Shown here piece after piece: positions 1 through 7,180 of a DNA stretch of 32,597 nucleotides. The stretch is from the NCBI RefSeq assembly GCF_002860355.1, contig NZ_NMWU01000027.1, forward strand, positions 1 to 32,597, given 5' to 3'. A model generated the notes under the pieces. That model was not told where the DNA came from. It saw only the letters and a list, made by a program, of their open reading frames with translations, and searched no databases. The position numbers were made by a program, and so were the translations under genes. The stretch comes from Bifidobacterium margollesii. GTDB taxonomy: Bacteria; Actinomycetota; Actinomycetes; Actinomycetales; Bifidobacteriaceae. The stretch's first letter is position 1. Each line of letters starts with the position of its first letter.

Positions 1-367
1 CGATCAGCTCCGGCGTCCATCCCTTGCGCAGCGCGTCCATCACCCAGGAGAGCAGCGGGTCGTACGCCATGCGCAGGGGCTTGCGCGACCTGCGGGCGCG
101 GGTCTCGGCCTTGCGCTGCGCGGTCAGGGCCGAGTAGAACGGGCGCGCGGTCCATGCGCCCGTCTTCAGGCGTTTCGGCCTGTACGGACGGTAGGAGTCG
201 TTCTCGTTGGACGCGAACCACAGGCCGCGCCTCAGCTCGCGGCTGACCGTGGACTTGTCCCGGCCGATCCTCAGGGCGATCTGGCGCACGCCGAGCCCCT
301 CTCGGTTCCTCAGTTCGTCGATCCGGACTCGTTCCTCGGCCGACAGGTGGGAATACACTTTCGTCAT
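1..367 (-). CDS. IS30 family transposase, N-terminal part (runs off the left edge)
   Basis: This is the 5' part of a cut-and-paste DDE transposase. The translation starts MTKVYSHLSAEERVRIDEL and about 122 residues are visible before the window edge. The N-terminal helix-turn-helix is clear around residues 22-45 (GVRQIALRIGRDKSTVSREL), the typical IS30 DNA-binding module that recognises the element ends. The catalytic DDE domain lies outside the window. About 40 bp upstream of the start is a 25-bp sequence (408-432) that matches, imperfectly and inverted, the sequence next to the other IS30 copy at 32115-32139, so the outer element end is visible. Whether the whole copy is intact cannot be judged. 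Confidence 0.88.
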   Translation of the reverse strand, partial: MTKVYSHLSAEERVRIDELRNREGLGVRQIALRIGRDKSTVSRELRRGLWFASNENDSYRPYRPKRLKTGAWTARPFYSALTAQRKAETRARRSRKPLRMAYDPLLSWVMDALRKGWTPELI

Positions 368-407
368 GGGCGCAGCACTTTCTCTTCGGTTGTGGACTTG
401 AACACTT

Positions 408-432
408 CCAACCTTAGACAGGTGTTGCGCTT
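408..432. repeat. Terminal inverted repeat of the left IS30 copy
   Basis: Read inward this end starts AAGCGCAACACCTGTCT. The right-hand IS30 end at 32115-32139 starts AAGTGCAACACTCGTCT. The shared core GCAACAC, GTCT and the following GG.TGG make them a pair of imperfect ends of the same kind of element. The exact outer boundary and any target-site duplication cannot be fixed from one end per copy. Confidence 0.6.
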
Positions 433-563
433 CTATTTAGAACCCGGGCAATCGTGCATTCCGGCATGGGTGCGGTATGGTATCACCGGACGTTGGTGTC
501 GGATACGGCTAGGAGCGTCCTTGATTGGCGAGGAAGACAACACGACAACGGCGGGGATGGATC

Positions 564-1568
564 ATGGAAAAAATCGTAGAACCGGTGGTGTTCCTGTGCA
601 TCATCCTGCTCGGATACGGATTCAAGCGGATCGGCTGGTGCAAAACCGACGATTACCGCATCCTGCAGAAGATCGTGTTCAACCTGCTGCTGCCGTCCGC
701 CGTGATCGTGTCGTTCATCGACAACACGCACGACATGAGTCTGCTCTGGGTGGCGCTGTTCGGCTTCTGCGCCTCGGTGATCCCGATTCTGGTGATCTAT
801 CTGGTCACCGGCAAAACCCCGCTGGGCAGTCGGGCGTTCTACATGCTCAACGGTTCCGGATTCAACATCGGATGCTTCGCGCTGCCCGTGGTGCAGGCGC
901 TGATGGGGCCCGGCGCCGCGGTGGCGCTGGTGATGTTCGACATCGGCAATTCGGTGATGATGTCGGCCGGCATGAACGCGGTGACCACGCAGCTGCTGCG
1001 CATCGACGAGACGCATCCGCTCAGTGAGGAGGAGCAGGCGAAGCCGCTGGGGCCGAAGCCGCCGCGCAAGCCGATGGATCGTGACGCTCGATGGCTGCAG
1101 CGTCGCGCGACGTTCCACCGGATCGCGCGCAACTTCTACAGTTCCCCGGCGTTCATGACGTACATGCTCATGCTGCTGGTGATGGTGTCCGGCTTCGTGA
1201 TCCCGCAGTGGGTGGGCACGATTCTGCAGCCGTTCTCCAATGCGAACGCCTTCTGCTCGATGTTCATGGTCGGCATGCTGATGGACATTCCGCGCAACTC
1301 CACCGACGCGAAGCGCGTGGGCACGGTGATCGCCTGGCGGTGGCTGTTCGCGTTCATCTTCGCCGCGGCCGCATGGTTCCTGCTGCCGATCGACCCCGAG
1401 CTGCGCAAGGCTGTGATCTTCGTGTGCTTCGCCCCCGTGGGCGTGTTCTCCACGCTGTTCACCGACCGTGTGCTCGGCAACGCGCGTCTCGCCGGCCTGT
1501 GTCTTGCCGCCACCGGCGTGCTCGGCCTGATCGCCATGACCGTCGCCAACATCATCATCCCGGTGTGA
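564..1568 (+). CDS. AEC-family (auxin efflux carrier type) permease
   Basis: A 334-residue polytopic membrane protein of the AEC family, whose members move organic anions such as malate or malonate, or unknown solutes. It shows the family pattern: an N-terminal helix (VEPVVFLCIILLGYGFK), then FNLLLPSAVI, then a glycine/asparagine-rich segment NGSGFNIGCFALPVVQAL, a charged cytoplasmic loop near residues 155-190 (rich in K, P and R) and a second helical bundle. A start at 525 is also open, but ATG 564 follows a GGGGATGG-like ribosome binding site and puts the first membrane helix at the N-terminus as usual for the family. The gene stands alone between an IS30 copy and an AT-richer patch. The substrate cannot be deduced. 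Confidence 0.8.
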   Translation: MEKIVEPVVFLCIILLGYGFKRIGWCKTDDYRILQKIVFNLLLPSAVIVSFIDNTHDMSLLWVALFGFCASVIPILVIYLVTGKTPLGSRAFYMLNGSGFNIGCFALPVVQALMGPGAAVALVMFDIGNSVMMSAGMNAVTTQLLRIDETHPLSEEEQAKPLGPKPPRKPMDRDARWLQRRATFHRIARNFYSSPAFMTYMLMLLVMVSGFVIPQWVGTILQPFSNANAFCSMFMVGMLMDIPRNSTDAKRVGTVIAWRWLFAFIFAAAAWFLLPIDPELRKAVIFVCFAPVGVFSTLFTDRVLGNARLAGLCLAATGVLGLIAMTVANIIIPV

Positions 1569-1650
1569 TCGGGCGTTGGCCGGTGGGTCACATGGCCAGT
1601 CAGGCGCGCCGCGTGAGCAGCTCGTGATATGGTTCCGCATTTTGACGCTC

Positions 1651-1677
1651 TTGAACTCTACCCCCCCCCCATACGAT
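1651..1677 (+). promoter_or_regulatory. Candidate promoter with a C10 homopolymer as spacer
   Basis: TTGAAC (1651-1656) and TACGAT (1672-1677) resemble -35 and -10 boxes, 15 bp apart, and 10 of those 15 bases are an uninterrupted C run (1661-1670). Gain of two C would restore a 17-bp spacer. A stronger -35-like TTGACG at 1642 is 24 bp away. The promoter assignment is inference; the C run is seen directly. Confidence 0.4.
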
Positions 1678-1723
1678 GGGATATATCTCAATGGCAGAGA
1701 TACGGGAAGGGATGGAAAGTACC

Positions 1724-2404
1724 ATGACAGAGAAAAACAAGTCTGACAATGCTTCGTCGAGGAAAACGATCACGCTTTCGTGGCTCCAGATGATTATTGC
1801 GTTGGCGGTGGTCGTATGCTTATCCGTAGCCTGCACGGTTACCGTAACTATGGTGATCAATGACAATAAGCAGCGTGCCACGACGTCGGCCAGCTACAAA
1901 AAGCCGGAAACTGCTACGACAACTCCGACATCAACGTCCACGCGAAGTGAACGTGGATACCTTGTGAAGCATATCGGAGATAAGGCAGCATATACGAAAA
2001 GCACTACTGACCGGACTGAACTGGCCTCATGGACTGCGACGAATATCACGCTGGATGCGCCATGCCAGCAGGTACCTGATAAGTACAACAACAATGGCAA
2101 GCCAGAGAACGGACATTTCATTGCCATTGATTTCACCGTGCAAACCACGCCGCAGCTTAAGGAAAGTAGTAATGGCTCCATCTACCTTGGATCATCGGGT
2201 ATGTGGAAATACATTGAAAAAGATGGTACGCAGTGGAATGGTGATCCGGGGAGTTTAAGCGCCATTAACTGTATTCCCAAAGGTAAGCAGCTGCCCAGTT
2301 CGATAGGGCCTTCTGTGAAAGCACAGGGAATGATGATGTTTGATTTGCCTAGTACCGATGGGTATTTGGTGTTCGACAATGGATTTGAATATCCGCTGGG
2401 TTAG
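1724..2404 (+). CDS. Membrane-anchored extracytoplasmic protein of unknown function
   Basis: A protein of about 226 residues that I do not recognise. It has a short basic cytoplasmic N-terminus, one membrane helix (LQMIIALAVVVCLSVACTVTVTMVI), a Thr/Ser-rich linker (ATTTPTSTSTRS) and a soluble domain of about 150 residues facing outward. That domain has a beta-rich look with a segment GHFIAIDFTVQTTPQL, which recalls DUF4352-type immunoglobulin-like lipoprotein domains, but this is only a resemblance. In-frame ATGs exist at 1676, 1691, 1712 and 1724. I prefer 1724 (MTEKNKSDN) because GGAAAG lies just before it and the other starts would fall inside or at the promoter. Base composition is clearly less GC-rich than the neighbours, which suggests transfer. 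Confidence 0.6.
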   Translation: MTEKNKSDNASSRKTITLSWLQMIIALAVVVCLSVACTVTVTMVINDNKQRATTSASYKKPETATTTPTSTSTRSERGYLVKHIGDKAAYTKSTTDRTELASWTATNITLDAPCQQVPDKYNNNGKPENGHFIAIDFTVQTTPQLKESSNGSIYLGSSGMWKYIEKDGTQWNGDPGSLSAINCIPKGKQLPSSIGPSVKAQGMMMFDLPSTDGYLVFDNGFEYPLG

Positions 2405-2452
2405 TAAAAGCAGTCAGTCTGGATTGTATTAGACCGTAGCGTGCTGACTTTC

Positions 2453-2503
2453 ACGTCGTTATTATTCTCACGAGTATTATACCCGTGAGAATAATAACGA
2501 CGT
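2453..2503. repeat. Perfect 20-bp inverted repeat, 11-nt loop
   Basis: Arm ACGTCGTTATTATTCTCACG (2453-2472) is exactly complementary to 2484-2503. The loop is AT-rich. It lies 49 bp after the stop of the unknown membrane protein. It could be a terminator-like hairpin, part of a small RNA, or a protein-binding dyad. Confidence 0.75.
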
Positions 2504-2504
2504 A

Positions 2505-2541
2505 CGTTCACTCTTTGCGGCCGGGGTGCAAAGAGTGAACG
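2505..2541. repeat. 14-bp inverted repeat, first copy of the TTCACTCTTTG dyad
   Basis: Arms CGTTCACTCTTTGC (2505-2518) and its exact complement at 2528-2541 enclose a 9-nt GC-rich loop. The same arm sequence recurs in a second dyad 120 bp downstream. Confidence 0.75.
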
Positions 2542-2624
2542 GGAATGATTCTCAACAGAACATAAGAACCGCGGAATATCAAGGTTTTCAATGAGCTGAA
2601 TTGTGGCGTATTGTGCGGATTTAA

Positions 2625-2656
2625 TTCACTCTTTGCGCAGCTCTTCAAAGAGTGAA
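2625..2656. repeat. 11-bp inverted repeat, second copy of the TTCACTCTTTG dyad
   Basis: Arms TTCACTCTTTG (2625-2635) and CAAAGAGTGAA (2646-2656) with a 10-nt loop that differs from the loop of the first copy. Conserved arms with changed loops suggest that the arms matter, as a repeated palindromic element or a regulator site. Confidence 0.75.
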
Positions 2657-2668
2657 CGGCCGGGCAAA

Positions 2669-2704
2669 GAAAAAGGGCCTCCCGCGGTGGAATGCGGAAG
2701 ACCC
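2669..2704 (-). terminator. Intrinsic terminator of tRNA-Ala
   Basis: On the minus strand an 11-bp stem (GGGTCTTCCGC with GCGGGAGGCCC, two G-U pairs) is followed directly by TTTTTC. It starts 4 nt after the tRNA 3' end. Confidence 0.85.
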
Positions 2705-2708
2705 CGAG

Positions 2709-2781
2709 TGGAGCTAAGGGTAGTCGAAACCCCGACCTCTTCGATGCGAACGAAGCGCTCTACCAACTGAGCTATAGCCCC
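2709..2781 (-). tRNA. tRNA-Ala (anticodon CGC)
   Basis: A 73-nt cloverleaf on the minus strand. The acceptor stem is GGGGCTA/TAGCTCC, the D-arm is GCTCAGTTGGTAGAGC, the anticodon stem is CTTCG/CGAAG around loop TTCGCAT (anticodon CGC), and the T-arm has GGTTTCGACTACC. The discriminator base is A. CCA is not encoded. It reads GCG alanine codons. Confidence 0.95.
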
Positions 2782-2921
2782 GTGGATGTTGTTCTGCCTT
2801 CGCAGGACAACTCGCCCTATATTAATACGGGCCTACGACTCATGCAATTCGTGTCCACACAGTGTACACGGGGCGTTCACATTGTGACCGAGAGCGACCC
2901 GAGTCGCAGGCTCCGGCGAAG

Positions 2922-3662
2922 TCACGCGGCGGCATGCTTCGGCGCGGCCGTGCCCGCCACGCCGAGCTGGCCCGAGTCGGCCCCGGCGTCGTCGGCGCCG
3001 CCCTTCTTCTTGCCGAACTTGGCCTTGAGCAGACCGATTACCGTCGGCAGCAGCGAGACCGCCAGAATCAGCACGATCACCAGCTCGAAATGCTTCTGCA
3101 CGGCCGGGATGTTGCCGAAGAAGTAGCCGAGGAACGTGAACAGCGACGACCAAGTGAGTCCGCCGAGCACCGAGAACGGCGTGAAACGGCTCCAGCGCAT
3201 GCCGGAGATGCCGGAGATGAACGGCATGAATGTGCGGATGAAGGGGAAGAATCGACCGAGGAACACGGCGAGCGGCCCCCATTTTTCGATCATGGCTTCG
3301 GTTTTCGCGATGCGTTCCGGGGTCATGGCCTTCACCTTGCCGGACTTGATGATGCGACGGCCGAAGAAATGGCCGATGAAGTAGTTGCACTGGTCGCCGA
3401 TGATCGGGGCCGTCCATACGACGGGCAGCAGGATGTGCAGCGGCAGCGCGGACTGGCCGGTCACCGCATCGGGGGCCGCGAACACGCCGGCCGCGAACAG
3501 CAGGGAATCGCCGGGCAGGAACGGGAAGAACACCACGCCGGTTTCGATGAAGACGATGAGGAAGATGAATCCGAGTGCGACGCCCGGGCCCATCGCGATC
3601 CAGGCCGCGATGGCCGCACGAGGGTCCTTGAGCAGTTCGATGATGAAATTGACGAAGGCCAT
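2922..3662 (-). CDS. DedA family membrane protein
   Basis: A 246-residue integral membrane protein of the DedA/VTT family, whose members act in lipid flipping and in membrane-potential and cell-envelope homeostasis. The family signatures are present: an acidic entry motif FIETGVVFFPFLPGDSLLF near residues 38-56, and the re-entrant motif GRFFPFIRTFMPFISGISGM with its conserved arginines near residues 136-155. A hydrophobic C-terminal helix is followed by a basic stretch (KAKFGKKKGG) and a low-complexity Ala/Gly tail. AGGAAA lies before ATG 3662. Length is usual for the family. It is monocistronic between tRNA-Ala and the MFS porter. The exact substrate lipid cannot be told. Confidence 0.85.
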   Translation of the reverse strand: MAFVNFIIELLKDPRAAIAAWIAMGPGVALGFIFLIVFIETGVVFFPFLPGDSLLFAAGVFAAPDAVTGQSALPLHILLPVVWTAPIIGDQCNYFIGHFFGRRIIKSGKVKAMTPERIAKTEAMIEKWGPLAVFLGRFFPFIRTFMPFISGISGMRWSRFTPFSVLGGLTWSSLFTFLGYFFGNIPAVQKHFELVIVLILAVSLLPTVIGLLKAKFGKKKGGADDAGADSGQLGVAGTAAPKHAAA

Positions 3663-4070
3663 GCTGTGCTGTTTCCTGCCGTATCTCTCTATAGTGTCGA
3701 TAAGTGCTTACGTCATTGCCGGTCGTGTCTGTCGTATTCGCAGACCATGCATCGGCAAATCACGGAACGGCGGGCGGCGGCCCGCGCGGCTCCGCAAAAC
3801 CAATATCACACCCTAGCAGCGGCGTGATAACGGGGGAACACGCCGCAAACGATAAGCACAAGCCTCACAAAAAACGGACAATTGCGAACGAACTGTCGTA
3901 TCGGCGTGGACTCCCGTCATTGCCTATGGGCTGCCTCTTGGGTTGATTATGGGTTCGACTTCATATTCCGGCATGATCGCTAAGAGCACCCTAAGAAACA
4001 CCGGTGGCGCGAATGCGGGTCCGGCCATACTGAACCGCTCGGCTGGATCCATGCGAATGGTACGAATGAA
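3663..4070. other. Intergenic region upstream of dedA without a recognisable gene
   Basis: About 400 bp between the dedA start and the terminator of the MFS gene. A TATAGA box (minus strand, about 30 bp before the dedA start) could be its -10. I see no coding signal, repeat or RNA here. Confidence 0.4.
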
Positions 4071-4115
4071 AAACACCTCGCAGAACGATCCTTGTGGGAG
4101 TTCTGCGAGGCGTTT
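4071..4115 (-). terminator. Intrinsic terminator of the MFS gene
   Basis: An 11-bp perfect stem (CCTCGCAGAAC 4076-4086 with 4100-4110), extended by A/T pairs, followed on the minus strand by a T-run. It lies 29 bp past the MFS stop codon. The flanking A and T runs could let it work in both directions. Confidence 0.8.
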
Positions 4116-4143
4116 CGGTTGGAAGGGGCGAAGCGGCCGGAGC

Positions 4144-5490
4144 CTACTTCACGTTCTTGATGCTCATGATGAACACGCAGCCGATCAGCGCTACGGCGAT
4201 GGCGACGGGGAACGCGAACACATAGCCGGCGGACAGCACCACGGTGCTCATCACGATCGGCCCGCACATCTGGCCGAGCGTGGTGGCCATGTTGAGGATG
4301 CCGAGATCCTTGCCGGCCTCCTCCTTGCTGGGCAGGACGTCGACGTTCAGCGCCTGATCGACGGAGGAGTACACGCCGTAGCCGAGACCGGCGATGGTGG
4401 CGAAGAGGTACATGCCCATCGAATTGGGGATGAACCACGGCATGGCGATGCCGAAGGAGAACATCACGGAGGCGACGACCACCGGCACCTTGCGGCGGCC
4501 GATGCGGTCGGAGATCGGGCCGGAGACCAGCGATCCAAGCAGGGAGACGATCATGGTGATGATCGACATCACGGAGATGGTCTTCGCGGATTCGGCCACG
4601 GACTGGCCCACGTAGTTCTGGATGATGTACAGCTGGTAGGCGTTGATCATCTGATAGCTCAGCAGCATGCAGAAGCGACCGACGAACGCCTTGTAGAAGT
4701 CGTGGGCGCCGTGGAAGCGCGGCGGTCGGAAGCTGGCGAGCACGTCCTTGAGGCTGCCTTCGTCCTTGGGCAGGAAGTCGGCCGAGGATTCGCGCGGAAT
4801 GATGACGATGGAGACGGGGCCGGCGAGGAACATGAGCACGCCGGCAATGGCGAAGCCGAGCGTCATGTTGTTGATGAACGTGGCGCCGAGCAGCGTGCCG
4901 ATCGGCGCGCCCACCACGGAACCGGCGCCGTAGAAGGCGGAAAGGCCGCCGCGCATGCCTGCGGGGACGCGGTCGGAAAGCACGGCGACCAGCGGGGCGA
5001 TCATGGCGTTCAGGCCGCACAGGCTGGCGCAGTACAGCACGGTGAGCAGCACGGGGTTGCTGGTCATGCCGGTGAAGAACAGCAGCACGCCGGCCACGAC
5101 GGCACCGCCGAGAATCCACGGGGTACGACGGCCGAAGCGTGAGCGGGAACGGTCGGAGAAGTTGCCGAACACCAGATTGGACACCAGACCGGCGATGGCG
5201 GAGCATGAGTTCACGATGCCGTTGAGCGCTTCGGGGGTGATGCCTTGGATGGTTTTGAAGTGCAGCGGCATGAGGACGGCGAACGCGATGTTGAGGCCGG
5301 CCATCCACAGCACGCCGAACATCAGGAATCCGGCGCCGAACCGCAATACGGTGGTGCGGGACAACGGCTTGCCGGTTTCCGGGCTGAGATTCGGGTCCTG
5401 TTCCGCGGCTGCCACGGCGGCGTTGTATGCGGCGAGTCGCGCCTCCTTGGAATCCGCTTGTGGTGCGGGTGCGGTGTTTGCGGCGGTCAT
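4144..5490 (-). CDS. MFS transporter, probable sugar or glycoside porter
   Basis: A 448-residue major facilitator protein with about 12 membrane helices. Loop 2-3 carries a classical motif A, NFSDRSRSRFGRRTPWIL (near residues 109-126), and the repeat of this motif in the second half reads SGPISDRIGRRKVPVV. The RFGRRTPWI variant is common in sucrose/oligosaccharide and SLC45-like porters. A hydrophilic Ala-rich N-terminus of about 45 residues precedes helix 1. The start follows AGGAGA with 4-5 nt spacing. The gene is divergent from a lacI gene, which is followed by a YicI-type alpha-xylosidase, so import of a xylose-capped oligosaccharide or a related alpha-glycoside is a fair inference. The actual substrate is unknown. 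Confidence 0.85.
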   Translation of the reverse strand: MTAANTAPAPQADSKEARLAAYNAAVAAAEQDPNLSPETGKPLSRTTVLRFGAGFLMFGVLWMAGLNIAFAVLMPLHFKTIQGITPEALNGIVNSCSAIAGLVSNLVFGNFSDRSRSRFGRRTPWILGGAVVAGVLLFFTGMTSNPVLLTVLYCASLCGLNAMIAPLVAVLSDRVPAGMRGGLSAFYGAGSVVGAPIGTLLGATFINNMTLGFAIAGVLMFLAGPVSIVIIPRESSADFLPKDEGSLKDVLASFRPPRFHGAHDFYKAFVGRFCMLLSYQMINAYQLYIIQNYVGQSVAESAKTISVMSIITMIVSLLGSLVSGPISDRIGRRKVPVVVASVMFSFGIAMPWFIPNSMGMYLFATIAGLGYGVYSSVDQALNVDVLPSKEEAGKDLGILNMATTLGQMCGPIVMSTVVLSAGYVFAFPVAIAVALIGCVFIMSIKNVK

Positions 5491-5594
5491 ATGTTCTCCT
5501 GTCTTCGCTGACGTGAGCCGACGGATGCCGGTCGCTACGGTCGCCGGCCTCCAACTGGGGGACGGTCGGCAACCGAGCCGATGTCGATAAGCAC

Positions 5595-5623
5595 AAGATA
5601 GGAATCGGCAGGAAACCGGTCAA
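5595..5623 (-). promoter_or_regulatory. Sigma-70 type promoter for the MFS gene
   Basis: On the minus strand TTGACC (5618-5623) and TATCTT (5595-5600) are separated by exactly 17 bp. ACCGGT, a 6-bp palindrome, overlaps the -35 side and could be part of an operator. The 5' leader would be about 95 nt. Confidence 0.6.
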
Positions 5624-5636
5624 ATTATTCTCTCGT

Positions 5637-5663
5637 TTGACGAACTGAAAACCGTTGGATTAT
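5637..5663 (+). promoter_or_regulatory. Candidate promoter for the lacI-type gene
   Basis: TTGACG (5637-5642) and GATTAT (5658-5663), 15 bp apart, lie about 135 bp before the proposed TTG start. The dyads GTTG-N6-CAAC and TTCGA-N6-TCGAA follow directly. Weak evidence. Confidence 0.3.
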
Positions 5664-5709
5664 CAACCATTTCGATATTTTTCGAAAGCGAGGTAGTGTG
5701 GGTGGCACA

Positions 5710-5780
5710 GACGATGTCGCAGGGTGGCAACGACGACGTCGTAGGAACACGACGACGTCAAAAAGACGCAGACGACGTCA
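5710..5780 (+). repeat. Four near-direct GACGAYGTC repeats in the lacI leader
   Basis: GACGATGTCG (5710), GACGACGTCG (5732), GACGACGTCA (5751) and GACGACGTCA (5771) recur every 19-22 bp, about two helical turns. The second copy contains the 10-bp palindrome ACGACGTCGT. All lie upstream of the preferred TTG start, so they are candidate operators on one face of the helix. If translation begins at 5696 they would instead be coding. Confidence 0.5.
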
Positions 5781-5797
5781 TAGGGTGGGAGGCGGTA

Positions 5798-6904
5798 TTG
5801 ACCGGTATCAAGGATGTGGCCGCACGGGCCGGCGTTTCGATCAGCACGGTGTCGTACGCCCTGAGCGGCAAGCGACGGATCTCCCCGGAGACGCGACAGA
5901 AGGTGCTGCGGGCCGCGCGTGAACTGGGATACTTCCACCACGCCGGCACGGTGGTCTCCTCGGGCCGGCGCACGGGATTCCTGGCGGTAAGCGATCCGAT
6001 CCACTCCACCACCACCGAGCGCAACTACGCGGGATTCCTCATGCAGATGGTTAAAAGCGCCCGCGAACACGACTACGATGCGATCGTGCTTACCGGTTCG
6101 GGCGATCAGGCCGAAACCCGCTTGAATCAGGTGATCGACGCCGGACTGGTCGACGGCGTGATCCTGCTTGACGTGGAGGTGGGCGACGACCGCGTCGGTC
6201 TGGCGGCGACGTCGCCGGTGCCGTACGTGGCGGTGGGCGTGCCGAAGGACACCGTCCACCTCGTCTGCGTTGACCTCGACTTCGAAAAGGCGTGTCGTGC
6301 GGCCGTGGATCGGCTGGCACGGCTCGGCCACCGCGAATGCATCTTCTTCGGGTCCGCCCCCGACGAATATCGGCGTCGATCGAATTTCGTGATGCGCTCG
6401 CTGGGATCGCTGCAGCATTACGCGCGCAAACACGGCATGACGCTTAAAGGGTATGCTCCGCCAAACGAAGGCATGACTCATGCGGGCGGGGCCGGGCAGT
6501 TGGTCGGATTCGGCCAGTCGGGCGTGCCTGGCGGTTCCGGCGTCTGGTCGATGGGCGTGATGATCTCCCTGCTCGACAAGGCGTTCGCCGCTCAGCCGGA
6601 GGCGACGGCGATCATCGTGCAGTCCGATCTGATGTTTCTTGAGGCCTTGATCGGTCGTCTCTCCTCGATGGGCAAGCGGATTCCGCGGGATGTGTCAGTG
6701 CTGTCGCTCACCACGCTGGGCGATGCGGACCGCCTGTCGGTGCCGATCGACGAACTGCCGCTGCAGCCGGAACGCACCTGCGCCCGCGCGGTGGACATGA
6801 TGACGGGTCTGCTCGCCGGATCGGGGATGCCGTCTGGCACGGTGGAACGCATGGAAATCCCATATCTGGATCGCGGATCGGTCGGCCCGGCGGGGAGGGC
6901 CTGA
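5798..6904 (+). CDS. LacI-family transcriptional regulator
   Basis: A 368-residue one-component regulator. The N-terminal helix-turn-helix is textbook LacI: GIKDVAARAGVSISTVSYAL followed by the hinge region SGKRRISPETRQKVLRAARELGY. A periplasmic-binding-protein-like effector domain follows (VDGVILLDVEV, VAVGVP, VCVDLDFEKACRAAVDRL). A frame open from 5696 would add 34 odd residues before the HTH. I place the start at TTG 5798 because GGAGG sits 5 nt before it and the family begins within a few residues of the HTH. It sits between the divergent MFS gene and the downstream alpha-xylosidase and probably represses both. The effector is likely the imported glycoside or its hydrolysis product. Confidence 0.87.
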   Translation: MTGIKDVAARAGVSISTVSYALSGKRRISPETRQKVLRAARELGYFHHAGTVVSSGRRTGFLAVSDPIHSTTTERNYAGFLMQMVKSAREHDYDAIVLTGSGDQAETRLNQVIDAGLVDGVILLDVEVGDDRVGLAATSPVPYVAVGVPKDTVHLVCVDLDFEKACRAAVDRLARLGHRECIFFGSAPDEYRRRSNFVMRSLGSLQHYARKHGMTLKGYAPPNEGMTHAGGAGQLVGFGQSGVPGGSGVWSMGVMISLLDKAFAAQPEATAIIVQSDLMFLEALIGRLSSMGKRIPRDVSVLSLTTLGDADRLSVPIDELPLQPERTCARAVDMMTGLLAGSGMPSGTVERMEIPYLDRGSVGPAGRA

Positions 6905-6920
6905 CCGGGGCTCCGCGCAG

Positions 6921-7010
6921 ACCGACACGGATCGACACAGACCGACACAGGCCGACACAGACTGGCACGGACCGACACAGACCGACACAGACTGGCACGG
7001 ACCAACACAG
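6921..7010 (+). repeat. Tandem array of nine 10-bp repeats
   Basis: Nine back-to-back units related to ACCGACACAG fill 6921-7010, with a tenth partial unit following. Variants (ACTGGCACGG, GCCGACACAG) recur in a 30-bp higher-order order. The array starts 16 bp after the lacI stop. Copy number is probably variable between strains. Confidence 0.85.
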
Positions 7011-7119
7011 GCCGATAATCGAAATCAATCGAAATTCGGTGGTGTGGGCGAACGATCATCGATTACCGTGGCGGACATAGGCAATGGCCGTGGCCGCAGA
7101 CGGGATCGACGGCCGGACC

Positions 7120-7164
7120 AAGCCGGACCAGACAGGACCAGACAGGACCAGACAGATCAAGCAG
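7120..7164 (+). repeat. Second 10-bp tandem array just before the alpha-xylosidase
   Basis: Units AGCCGGACCA, GACAGGACCA, GACAGGACCA and GACAGATCAA follow each other at 10-bp spacing and end directly before the ribosome binding site (AAAGGAG, 7166-7172). The unit differs from that of the first array but has the same length. Confidence 0.75.
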
Positions 7165-7180
7165 CAAAGGAGCGGCTGAC

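Larger units (their letters stand above)
2405..2708. other. AT-richer intergenic stretch with successive strong hairpins
   Basis: No gene is seen. The stretch holds three perfect inverted repeats (listed separately), a weaker one at 2412-2450 (AGTCAG...CTGACT) and the terminator of the tRNA-Ala gene. None of the three large hairpins is followed by a U-run in the plus direction, so they do not look like ordinary intrinsic terminators of the upstream gene. Confidence 0.6.

Noticed and set aside
483-1691. 402-codon His/Arg-rich minus frame over the AEC permease
   Set aside because: Composition (His, Arg, Glu, Gln) is that of an antisense shadow of membrane-protein codons; the plus frame has the real helices.
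3943-5142. 399-codon plus frame opposite the MFS gene
   Set aside because: Asp/His/Gly-rich shadow without motifs; the MFS gene on minus has promoter, ribosome binding site and terminator.
6921-7164. CRISPR array
   Set aside because: 10-bp units in direct contact without spacers; no cas gene in the window.
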